Positions 16,601 to 24,979 of a DNA stretch of 44,605 nt are shown one piece after another (positions within the stretch are counted from its first letter, which is position 1; every line of letters starts with the position of its first letter). The DNA comes from Pseudoduganella namucuonensis. Lineage in GTDB: Bacteria > Pseudomonadota > Gammaproteobacteria > Burkholderiales > Burkholderiaceae_D. Position numbers and translations under genes: made by a program. Where the stretch lies: positions 23,546-68,150 of the forward strand of contig NZ_FPBO01000042.1 in the NCBI RefSeq assembly GCF_900116645.1, given 5' to 3'. The notes beneath the pieces are model-generated. The model ran no database searches and was not told the origin of the DNA. It saw only the letters and a program-made list of their open reading frames with translations.

Positions 16601-19600
16601 TTATCCTTTTGTTTGTTGAGAGCGCCCGAGCACGCTGCCGCGTGCGCCCAGCAGAGTGTCGCCGAAACGCACGACGGTGCCGGGCTTCGTCAACCAGTCA
16701 GCGGCTTGCTCCAGGCCGTAGCGTGCCAGCGGATTGGCTGGCAGAACGCGCGGTCCCGCCGGATCGCCGGGGTTGAATGGACCCAGGGGACTGTCCGGAA
16801 AAACCGGGTCGAATGGATCGATGGGCTGCGGGCCAGGCCAGGGCCCGCCCGGCAGCGGGATCGGCTGACGCGGCGGCAGCGGGGGGAAGATTGGTCCGAT
16901 GTCGGGCAGCACGCCGGGCTTGATGATGACGTCGGGCCAGTTATTGCCGAGCCACTTCGTCGTGTCCACCGTGGTTTCCTGCTTCCGGCTGGGTTCCACG
17001 TAGTAGCTTCCGCTCGAATCGCTGAAAAAGAATGGCGCCAGACGCGCTGCCCACGGGTCATTCGAACGCAAAGGACGATCGAGCGTGGTGATGCGCAATG
17101 CCTCCGGCGCCGTCAGGAGCGTGGCGTCCTCGGTGTTCTCGGTCATGGGTGCGGGTGGTTCGGTCGGGGCGGCCGGAGCGGCAGGCCCCGTTCCCTCGGC
17201 AAATTGCAGGCTGGTAGATTGATAGAACGATGTCACCAGTTTGCCGGGGCCATGGACGTAGCGATTGATCGACGGCTGCACATTGCGCAGGGTGGCCGGG
17301 GCCGCCGCCAGAGGTCCGGCCGCGACGCGCGCCACCGGCGCGTTATGGCTGATCACCTCGAAACTCAGGTTTAGGCTGACGTAGCCGTCTCTTCCCCCTC
17401 CCGGGAGAGGAAGCGGTCCGGCCGAATGTACCATGCGCTTGCTATAGAGATTGACCTTGAGCGCGGATTCGATACCATCCGCGCCGCGCTCGCTTTGCAG
17501 ATTGATGAACAGGTTCGCCGCCAATCGTTGCGGTCCAGCAGCCCCGATCTGCACCGCCGGCATGTCGATGCCGGGACCGGCGGCATGGTGGGTGGTCCAC
17601 TCCCCGTTGATGCAATCGGCCCACGCCAGCTTAACCGTGCGTATCTCTTCAGTCGGCGGCAACTCCACGCCTTTCTCGGCCGTGAACGGACCGGCGGAAG
17701 GCGGCCTCTGCGCCGATGAGTCGATAAAAACAAGCCAGAACACGTGCAGCCTGTCTTTCCAGAAGGTGGCAACCACGTGGTCGCCCTGGATATCGGCGTC
17801 CAGCGGCTCCCAGGGAGTCCACATGCCTTGAGCGTAGCGGCGATTGAAATATTTGCGCGGAGACGCATGGGTCCTGCCGATCACATGCAGCGTATTGGAC
17901 GCCACGTCATCGTGCTGCTCGCAGGTCATCGCAACGATGTCCAGGTTGGCCAAGGTTTCCAGGTCGCGCGTGTATTCGAAGAAGGCGCTGTCGGCCAGTT
18001 CGCTGGTCAGGTCGCTTTGCAGCAGCCGGCTTTCGAGACGGCGGTACAAATGGGTACGGTCGTCGCGGAATTCCGGCTCCAGCCAGTTCTCGGGATACAG
18101 GAAAATCTTGCGGTTCGCCTCCCACACCCGGTAGCGCTTCATCCAGTCCCATTGCGCGGTGGGGATGGCGGAGGGTTTAACGCTCTCTTTTTCCAGGTTG
18201 AGCAGGCAGCGGTTGATGAACAACTGCACGGCGGCAATCGCAATGCGCAGGCGAGAGGTCAGCACCGCCGGCTCCATGCGCGTATCGATCAGATAGGTTT
18301 CGTACAGCTCGTCGGCGTCGGCCAGTTTCTTCGCGTGCACGATGTAGGCAGTCAGGGCATCGCGCCGTTGCTTACGCGACGCGTCCGCCAGCGGCCGGAT
18401 CGCCAGTCGCCAGCCGCCCTCGCCGAAGCGGGCGCGGGCGGCCGCGCGAAGTTGTTCACTGACAAACAGTCGCTTCTTATGATCCAGCTCCAGATCGGCC
18501 AGCGCCGTCCAGGAAGCAAGGTCGGACGGCGCGCGGCGAACCCGCCGGGCAGCCTTGAGCACGGCGACGACTTTCTCCAGTACGCCCCAGTGCTTTGGCA
18601 CTTCCGGGCACGCCTCCTGCACATCGCGCGCCGCGCTCCCCGTCAGCGCGGCCAGTGCGGCGTGCAAGGCATCGAGCTGGGCGGCGCCTGGTCCGCCAGT
18701 GCAGGCGTGCAGGACCGGCAGCCAGGCTGCACGCGGGAAATCCGACGCCTGGCGCTGCGCCACGTAGCCGATCAATCCCTCCCACGCGTCGAAGGCTTCG
18801 GATTTCTTCGCCTGTTTGAACGATCCCAGCAGGGTGGCCTTATCGCCCCCGAAAAATGGCGGGGCCGACAAGGCGACGGCGAGTTCCCCCGCGCTCAGTT
18901 TCAATCCCTTGGCAACATCGAGGGCGACCAGGAAAAACTGGAACGCCTGGGCGCAGGCCTCCGGCAGCGCGGCGAGTGGCGCGATCTTGTCGCTCTCGAC
19001 GGCATCGAAGAACACTTTTACCAGCGTAGCGCCCGGCGCCACTTCCAGCGTGCCCAGCAATTCGCGCTGCGCCGCAACGTCCAACCGGCACAACGTTGCT
19101 AGGCGCGCCGCGACTAGTCCCCGTGCGCGGTTCTGGTCGGCAACCTGCACGTCTTCCCTATCTTCCCTATCAAGTGCCTTGGCCGCTTCCTGGAATCCTG
19201 CGGCCAGCTCTTGTAGCATGGCCTCTGGCACCTCCTCGGCGCGCCCGGCCATCCAGTCCGCCAGTTGCGGCACGCTTAGCTGCGCCGCGCGCATAGCGCG
19301 CACGAAGCCGACAAACCGCAGCGTCTGTTCCGAAGCCTGCGCCAAGTCTTCCGGGTCGTCTCCCGCCTGGATGAAGGGGTCGATGCCCGATAGCCGCTTC
19401 AGTTCGAGCAAATCGGCGACCGGCATCCCTAGGGCTTGGGAGAACTGGGCATGCCGGTAGAGAGCCGATACCAGAGCCAGATCGAGCTTCACTTCGTCGG
19501 TCAGGAGCAAGCGAATGCTGGCTTCGTCGAGCTGCAGTTTCGCCCCCAACACACCGGTGTGGTTATCCGCCAGGAGCTTGGCGTCGCTCAGGTATTTTCC

Positions 19601-22600
19601 TTCAGGATGATCGAACAGCTCCGTCTCCGCGCCACGCAGGAAAATTCGGGTGTAGAGCGGATCGGGCCCCCTGGTGCTCAGCGGTCCCCACAGCGCCTGC
19701 AAAAACTGGACGCCGTCCGCGACGCCGCTCAGCATGCCCTCGAGCTGCCTGACTCGATCGAGCTGGATCAACATAACCCGGCTGCGCACGGCCCAGTTGG
19801 CTTCGCCTTTCAGCGCCTCCAACCCGCCTGGATACAAGGCGCTCAGCCACTGGTCGGTTTGCGCCACGCTCCAGTCGAAGTGGCGCATCAGGCGCACGAA
19901 CTGGTTCAGCCTTAAAAACGTGATGGCGGTCGGCGCGTCGCCATTGCAGGCCGCGAAACGCACGTCGCTGAAATCGCCACCGGCGGCCCGGTCCGACAGT
20001 ACCAGCACCGCGTTGAAATCACCGTTTATCCAATGTTGCTTGATCCATTGCGCCGCATCGAATCCTTTCGCGACCGCGCCATAGCGTTTGGTGACGGCGG
20101 CCAACCGCGCCTCGTAGCTGGCCTTTTCTGTGCCCGACAATGGCGGTCCGTGCCGATCGCGCACGACGTCCGCCAGCGCCACGCCCCACTTTTGCAAAGT
20201 CACCAGCGCGTCCAGGCGCGGATTGATGAACTGACAGCGTACGAGCTCCATCAGTTGCGCCGGTGACACTTGCAGCCGCTCGGCCAGCACGCCGGCCCGA
20301 CCTAGCTCGGCAACGGCGGTCTTTGCGTCGGCATACCCATACAGCGCGTACCAGGTTTTCAGCCGAGTTTCGCCGGTGAGCGCCTCGGCGCTTGCGGGGG
20401 AGACGCCGAGCCGTTCAAGCGCCGCCTCGTAGTGCGACGGTCGTTCCGAGCCCATTCCCCTGAACAGCTTGCCGACATTGAATGCCTCCGCGAGTTCGCC
20501 CGGTTTCAGGCCCAGTAGCGTGGCGCTGGCACGCGCCTGCTCCCAAGGCAGGTCGAGCGGCAAGTTAAGCGGGTACACGGCGTGCGCCAACTTGGAATAG
20601 GCGGCGCCGTTGAGCCTTCGCGGCTCGGCGACCAGTTCGTCGGAAGTGGCTTCGTCACCCGCGCTATCGACATCGGCGCCGAGCGTTTCACCCGCCACCA
20701 AGCTTTCCAGAATTTCATTGACCACATCGATATACGGCAGCCGGGTATCGGTGTTCGCGCAGTTGAGCGGCAGGTTAGCGAGATCCGGGCGGCGCTTATC
20801 CAGCGCGGCAAAGGGCTTGTCGAAGGGATATGGATCAGGATGGTTGGCGCGGTAGGTTGCCAGAAAACTCTGCCATTTCACGTCGGGCGGGTCCAGCAAG
20901 GTCAGCAGGTCGACGAAATACGCGGCGGGGCTCAGCACCGAGCGGCAATGTTCGCATTCGGATAGTTCGACGCCAGCCAACTCACCCAGGGTCGACACCT
21001 TTGCCAGAGATGCGCTGCGCCCGGGCAGGACCGGCGAGCTCGTGTTCGAGGACGTACTGAGGGTGCTGACGGTACCGTAAAACGACGTCACCGCAGTCGC
21101 AACCTGTTTCGCTTTCTCGTAGACGATTTCCAGCCGCGGCTTCATGGCATCAAACAGGGGCGAATTCGCCAACGCTGCGCGCAAGCGCTCCATCAATTCA
21201 TGCTGGGGAATATCGGCGATATCCAGTGCGCTCTTAATTTCAGGCACCTTCCATAGCACGGTCATCGTCTCGTCGTCTGGTGTGACTTGGTAGAGGGCAT
21301 GCAGGCGTAACACAGCGGCCTTGGCCTCCGGGGCGTCCTTCAGGCTGTCGGCCAGTTCGGAGATACCGCGCGCGCCCAGCTGGAAGCCGTCGCCGCGCCC
21401 TTTTTTAAGCGCCTTGACAACGCGGTCCCGTGCGCCGTCGGCGATGTCGAATTCCTTGTCGATAACTTGTTGAATCACCGATTCGGTCGGATAGGTGCGG
21501 CGCACCTGGCGCGCAAGTTCCTCCGCGTATAGCTGCAGGCGCTGTTCCCTCGGCAGGCCATCAGACCCGGGAGGCAACAGGCGCCCCCACGCCGCATCGT
21601 CGACGGCCAGCGCGCTCAATTGGTCGTGCCACGCCGCGGCCTTGAACAGCCCCATTCCCGCAATCTGGCTAACGGGCTCGGCGGTATCCATTCGCTCCAG
21701 CAGTGCCCCCATCACCTCCAGGTTGAACTTGGTGATTGACGCCAGTTGCCCCTGGAACTCCAGGCGCGCGAGCGTCTTGTCGCTCACCTTGCTTTCGCGC
21801 GCGAAGTCCCACAGGGTCTTGTCCGCCGTTCCGGCCGTCGTGTACTTGAACAAGGCTTGCTTGAAACGGTCGGCGTCGCCATCCGGGGCCGCCTGCTCGA
21901 TGAAGGCGGCGACCGGCGTTCCAGCGGCATTGAGCGGTCGTTGCATCAGAAGTGCCTGCGCCAGCTTCGCGTGTACTTCCAGCGCGGCGGTAATCTCGGC
22001 ATCGTCCAGGGTCGCGATGCCGCTTTCCTTTGCCGCCATCAGGCGCGTTTTCACATCGCTGGCGTGGGCTGCGGCAAAGCCGTGGAGATCGTTCGGCATG
22101 CCGGTGCGCGCCAGTGCATAGTGCACGCTGAATGGCAGTCCGGTGGTCTTGCTAAGCTGTTTGGCTTGTGCACCAAGCGCCAGGATGCGGGCGTCCCATC
22201 CGGTGTCGGCGGCGAGGTCGCTCAAGTCGCTGTGGCCCTCGCCGTCCGGGTCTTCCCTGGCCATGGACAAGTCGCCGCCCACCCCGAGCCGGTCTTGCAG
22301 CGCGGCTGACAGGCGCGCGAATTCACTCTCGGCAGGCTGCAGCCGTTGCGGTGCGACCAAGACCAGCGTGGCGCCGTCCTGGAGCCCACGCAAGGTACGC
22401 GACAGCGCAATTGGCTTGTCGTCTGGGCCGATGGCGACCACTTCGAACGATGCCGTGCTGGCCGAATTGAACGGCAGGGCGAACAAGCCGTCATCGTCCG
22501 TCGTGATGTCGGCGCCGATCTGAACGGGTGCTCCGCCGAACTGCCGCTCAAGCAGGCGAAGTCGCAGGCCCGACGCAGGCGCGCCGTAATCCATCAGAAC

Positions 22601-22864
22601 TCGCCCGGTCAACGCCGGGGAGTTACCGGGCCCCGCGATTGTATCGGCGTGCCGCAGCGCCTTGTCCAGCAGCGACAGGTCTAGAACGCCATGCGGCGCC
22701 AGGCCATAGTTATTGACGAACTTGCCGAAAGCTTGCACGAGGACGCCGTCCGGGTCTCCGTCCGGCAGCGTCGGCTGATCCAGATAGCCGGTCTTGTACA
22801 ATTTTTCCTGGTAGTCGCCCAGCTTGTCCCCCAGGGAAGCTAGCAGCTTGCCGTTCAATTGCAT
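16601..22864 (-). CDS. Tc toxin subunit A, N-terminal half (VRP1 and neuraminidase-like regions)
   Basis: A 2087-residue protein. Residues ~10-75 resemble a peptidoglycan-binding-like fold (FVNNYGLAPHGVLDLSLLDKAL), and ~85-165 a transthyretin-like beta domain (GRVLMDYGAPASGLRLRLLE). Residues ~625-720 carry the VRP1/TcA hallmark: a CEHCRSVLSPAAYFVDLL segment, LDKRRPDLANL, LPYIDVVNEILE. Around 1585 begins the neuraminidase-like region (NRKIFLYPENWLEPEF, RLHVFWLVFI). The C-terminus is Pro-rich (FPPLPPRQPIPLPGGPWPGP). The start at 22864 has AAGGAG six bases upstream. Split TcA proteins are known (TcaA/TcaB, YenA1/YenA2), but here the break is late. Combined with the next gene the total is 3204 residues, above the ~2500 of TcdA1. 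Confidence 0.92.
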   Translation of the reverse strand: MQLNGKLLASLGDKLGDYQEKLYKTGYLDQPTLPDGDPDGVLVQAFGKFVNNYGLAPHGVLDLSLLDKALRHADTIAGPGNSPALTGRVLMDYGAPASGLRLRLLERQFGGAPVQIGADITTDDDGLFALPFNSASTASFEVVAIGPDDKPIALSRTLRGLQDGATLVLVAPQRLQPAESEFARLSAALQDRLGVGGDLSMAREDPDGEGHSDLSDLAADTGWDARILALGAQAKQLSKTTGLPFSVHYALARTGMPNDLHGFAAAHASDVKTRLMAAKESGIATLDDAEITAALEVHAKLAQALLMQRPLNAAGTPVAAFIEQAAPDGDADRFKQALFKYTTAGTADKTLWDFARESKVSDKTLARLEFQGQLASITKFNLEVMGALLERMDTAEPVSQIAGMGLFKAAAWHDQLSALAVDDAAWGRLLPPGSDGLPREQRLQLYAEELARQVRRTYPTESVIQQVIDKEFDIADGARDRVVKALKKGRGDGFQLGARGISELADSLKDAPEAKAAVLRLHALYQVTPDDETMTVLWKVPEIKSALDIADIPQHELMERLRAALANSPLFDAMKPRLEIVYEKAKQVATAVTSFYGTVSTLSTSSNTSSPVLPGRSASLAKVSTLGELAGVELSECEHCRSVLSPAAYFVDLLTLLDPPDVKWQSFLATYRANHPDPYPFDKPFAALDKRRPDLANLPLNCANTDTRLPYIDVVNEILESLVAGETLGADVDSAGDEATSDELVAEPRRLNGAAYSKLAHAVYPLNLPLDLPWEQARASATLLGLKPGELAEAFNVGKLFRGMGSERPSHYEAALERLGVSPASAEALTGETRLKTWYALYGYADAKTAVAELGRAGVLAERLQVSPAQLMELVRCQFINPRLDALVTLQKWGVALADVVRDRHGPPLSGTEKASYEARLAAVTKRYGAVAKGFDAAQWIKQHWINGDFNAVLVLSDRAAGGDFSDVRFAACNGDAPTAITFLRLNQFVRLMRHFDWSVAQTDQWLSALYPGGLEALKGEANWAVRSRVMLIQLDRVRQLEGMLSGVADGVQFLQALWGPLSTRGPDPLYTRIFLRGAETELFDHPEGKYLSDAKLLADNHTGVLGAKLQLDEASIRLLLTDEVKLDLALVSALYRHAQFSQALGMPVADLLELKRLSGIDPFIQAGDDPEDLAQASEQTLRFVGFVRAMRAAQLSVPQLADWMAGRAEEVPEAMLQELAAGFQEAAKALDREDREDVQVADQNRARGLVAARLATLCRLDVAAQRELLGTLEVAPGATLVKVFFDAVESDKIAPLAALPEACAQAFQFFLVALDVAKGLKLSAGELAVALSAPPFFGGDKATLLGSFKQAKKSEAFDAWEGLIGYVAQRQASDFPRAAWLPVLHACTGGPGAAQLDALHAALAALTGSAARDVQEACPEVPKHWGVLEKVVAVLKAARRVRRAPSDLASWTALADLELDHKKRLFVSEQLRAAARARFGEGGWRLAIRPLADASRKQRRDALTAYIVHAKKLADADELYETYLIDTRMEPAVLTSRLRIAIAAVQLFINRCLLNLEKESVKPSAIPTAQWDWMKRYRVWEANRKIFLYPENWLEPEFRDDRTHLYRRLESRLLQSDLTSELADSAFFEYTRDLETLANLDIVAMTCEQHDDVASNTLHVIGRTHASPRKYFNRRYAQGMWTPWEPLDADIQGDHVVATFWKDRLHVFWLVFIDSSAQRPPSAGPFTAEKGVELPPTEEIRTVKLAWADCINGEWTTHHAAGPGIDMPAVQIGAAGPQRLAANLFINLQSERGADGIESALKVNLYSKRMVHSAGPLPLPGGGRDGYVSLNLSFEVISHNAPVARVAAGPLAAAPATLRNVQPSINRYVHGPGKLVTSFYQSTSLQFAEGTGPAAPAAPTEPPAPMTENTEDATLLTAPEALRITTLDRPLRSNDPWAARLAPFFFSDSSGSYYVEPSRKQETTVDTTKWLGNNWPDVIIKPGVLPDIGPIFPPLPPRQPIPLPGGPWPGPQPIDPFDPVFPDSPLGPFNPGDPAGPRVLPANPLARYGLEQAADWLTKPGTVVRFGDTLLGARGSVLGRSQQTKG

Positions 22865-22879
22865 GATCGTCTCCTTGCA

Positions 22880-24226
22880 CTATTTTTTATGATCGGAATT
22901 CTTCTTTTCGATCAGAGATGGCCCGACCGAACGCACCTGCGCCACTTTTTGCAGCAAATCGAACCAGAATGGCGCACCCAGGGTCAGGGCGGCCGCAGTC
23001 AGGATCAGCCCCGCCAGTTTGGTGAACAGGGTAATCACGACGGCGACCCAGCTAACGGGCCATGTATCTGCAAGCGAGGAGAACCAGACTGACTCCCAGC
23101 CGAAACTGAGCCCCGCCTTTTCCATCGCCTGCACTTCCGTCTTCAGTGCCTCCTCGTAGGCGGCTTGTGCATCGAGTTGCGTCCTCTCCGCCAGATCGAC
23201 TTTTGCTGCCGCCACGGCGGCGGTAGCGGCGGCGGTTTCATCTTTGGGTTTCTCGGCCGCGGCCTTGACCAATGCCGCATGCTCGCTCCGGGCCTTGATC
23301 AGCGCCGCCCGCTGTTCCACCGCGACGCCGTTTTCCTTGACGCGGGCTAGCGCCTGTGTCGCGAGCGCGGTGCGCATGTCATCGTTGGTTGAGAGTTGGC
23401 GCACCAGCGCAATGGTGTCGACATTCATGGCTACAGCTATGAACACGGAAATTCCGATCAGCACCAAGTGGGTTTTCTGCCGATACCAGGCCCCGACTTG
23501 GGTCTCGAAGCCCTTGAACCAAGTATCGAACCCGGCTTCGAAGGCAAGTACGTTGCCGCGTGCGCCCATCAGTAAGTCTTTCATCACTGCGCGAATCGGC
23601 GAACCGGGCGGCAAGTTTTCCACGGTGGCCTGGAGCGCATCCCAGCCGGCCGGCAAGTCGCGCGCCAGCCGCTTGAGCAGGCTGGCAACCGCTTCGGCGG
23701 CGTGGATGCTGTCCTCCTTGCCGAGTTTGCCGATCGTCGCGCCCAGACCGTGCAGGAACTGCTCTACGCTGCCCAGAGCGTCCTCGTAGAGCGACTTCAA
23801 CGCATCGTGCAGGGGACCGGCGGGAATCGCCGCAATTGCATTGGCCACGCCGAGCGCGGTGTTGGGGTAAAGTGCCAGCAATCGCTCGACCCCCTGGCGC
23901 AGGGGCAATGCGCCTTCCTGGGTGGCGACAGTATGGGTGAGCAGGGCTTTCATTGCGGCCGGCGCCGGGATGTAGCTGACTCCGCGCGTGAGCAGGCTCG
24001 AATTGTCACTGAGGTAGCGGATGAAGGGGCTGCTGTAGAACGCGGCCACGTTGTCGTCGGCCTTGCCTTCTTCGCCGAACAGGGCGCGGATGCCCTTGTG
24101 CAGCCACTTGGCGCGGCTGCTCAGAATCGCCGCCAACGCCTCGTTGATTGCGCTTGTGATCAGGGCGAAGATCAGGTATACGAAGATGATGCCGAGGATT
24201 ACGTCGAGTAAAGTGAGTATTGGCAA
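22880..24226 (-). CDS. Uncharacterised multi-pass membrane protein in the Tc operon
   Basis: A 448-residue protein. A first hydrophobic helix (about residues 5-27, LLDVILGIIFVYLIFALITS) is followed by a soluble, mostly helical region, another helix at ~253-270 (LVLIGISVFIAVAMNV), an Ala/Lys/Glu-rich coiled-coil-like stretch (~300-365) and one or two helices at ~395-425. Patterns such as GAWYRQKTH...NVDTIALVRQLSTND and LGAPFWFDLLQK recall a widespread membrane protein family of unknown function. The TTG at 24226 is the only start that keeps the first helix; GAGAG precedes it. The gene ends 15 bp before the TcA start, so it is co-transcribed. A role in toxin release or membrane docking is speculation. 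Confidence 0.72.
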   Translation of the reverse strand: MPILTLLDVILGIIFVYLIFALITSAINEALAAILSSRAKWLHKGIRALFGEEGKADDNVAAFYSSPFIRYLSDNSSLLTRGVSYIPAPAAMKALLTHTVATQEGALPLRQGVERLLALYPNTALGVANAIAAIPAGPLHDALKSLYEDALGSVEQFLHGLGATIGKLGKEDSIHAAEAVASLLKRLARDLPAGWDALQATVENLPPGSPIRAVMKDLLMGARGNVLAFEAGFDTWFKGFETQVGAWYRQKTHLVLIGISVFIAVAMNVDTIALVRQLSTNDDMRTALATQALARVKENGVAVEQRAALIKARSEHAALVKAAAEKPKDETAAATAAVAAAKVDLAERTQLDAQAAYEEALKTEVQAMEKAGLSFGWESVWFSSLADTWPVSWVAVVITLFTKLAGLILTAAALTLGAPFWFDLLQKVAQVRSVGPSLIEKKNSDHKK

Positions 24227-24703
24227 AGGATTCTCTCATTCCAAAATAAATCATAATTCGGACGTAAATTGCTGCCACATCGCCGTTGGTGCTATGTCAA
24301 TTCCATCCATGCGGTCTGTATTTTGCTTGAGCCTATTAGCCGAACAGTGCACTACGATGCCCATTCTGTAGCTTCTGGAAACCGCCCAGCTCTCGTTTCC
24401 TTTCGTAGTTTTGCCCTCACCCACATGAACTCATGTGCTTCTTCACCCCCTAAAAGTGGTTCAAGCAGCGTTACTTCCACGGTAATTATTCATTTCCATT
24501 CTGCCATATTAACCGCCATCACCTTGAGAGGTGTGCTTAATAATTTCAGTGCCTTCATAACTTTTTTCATTTTTTATACAGAAGGCCACTTCGCACTCCG
24601 GTTCCAGTTACGACCTGATTTCATCACCGCCTTTGTGTGCTTTTCCGAAATGGTTATTTGCTCCATAAGTGAAACGCCCGGATCGCCAGGCGTTTCTATC
24701 TAT
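24227..24703. other. AT-richer gap without a convincing gene
   Basis: Nearly 480 bp between the small gene and the membrane-protein gene. It is visibly poorer in G and C than its surroundings. A plus-strand frame (24269-24799) has no homologue-like features and runs against the operon. Apart from the hairpin at 24671-24696 and possible promoter-like AT runs, nothing is recognised. Confidence 0.6.
24671..24696 (-). terminator. Hairpin just 3' of the small Tc-linked gene
   Basis: Arms GAAACGCC (24671-24678) and GGCGTTTC (24689-24696) pair perfectly, and two further G-C pairs sit inside past one mismatch. It starts 8 bases beyond the stop of the small gene on the minus strand. The T-tract is short on that strand, so it may attenuate rather than fully end transcription into the TcA genes. 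Confidence 0.5.
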
Positions 24704-24979
24704 TTAGAGCGGCTGCAAGAATACTTCGACCCTGACTTCGCCAGTCATTCGACTCACCTTGGCGCAGCTAATTACCTTTGCGTCCTGGGGGCGTTCTGAT
24801 GGAATATACAGTTCGAAAATTCCTTCCGTATCTGTGACCACCTTACCTAAAGTCATGACAGCCTTCTCTTCGTTTGAAGGCGGCACATATCCAGCCAAGG
24901 CTGCGAAGGTGGCATTCTTTGCAATCGCCTCCATCTCCGAAAGCCCTAACAATTTTGCTGCGTTTACCATGGCGTCCAT
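24704..24979 (-). CDS. Small protein overlapping the toxin 3' end (candidate immunity or chaperone protein)
   Basis: A 91-residue cytosolic-looking protein with no signal or membrane segment: an N-terminal helix (AKLLGLSEMEAIAKNATFAAL), a Pro/Asn/Glu linker and a beta-rich second half (TLGKVVTDTEGIFELYIP, KVSRMTGEVRVEVFLQPL). Its ATG lies inside the last codons of the TcB-TcC gene (16-bp overlap, different frame), so the two are translationally coupled. Genes in this position behind polymorphic toxins are usually cognate immunity proteins. Tc effectors normally target eukaryotes and lack them, so a folding or loading chaperone is the alternative. No family was recognised. An in-frame ATG at 24970 is an alternative start. 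Confidence 0.7.
   Translation of the reverse strand: MDAMVNAAKLLGLSEMEAIAKNATFAALAGYVPPSNEEKAVMTLGKVVTDTEGIFELYIPSERPQDAKVISCAKVSRMTGEVRVEVFLQPL

Noticed and set aside
16595..16603. TcA split as a possible sequencing frameshift
   Set aside because: The upstream gene ends in a proper TAA, the downstream GTG has a well-spaced ribosome site, and split TcA genes are known; still worth a read check.
24269..24799. A 176-codon plus-strand frame in the AT-richer gap
   Set aside because: No ribosome site, no domain-like pattern, runs against the operon and overlaps the small minus-strand gene and the hairpin.
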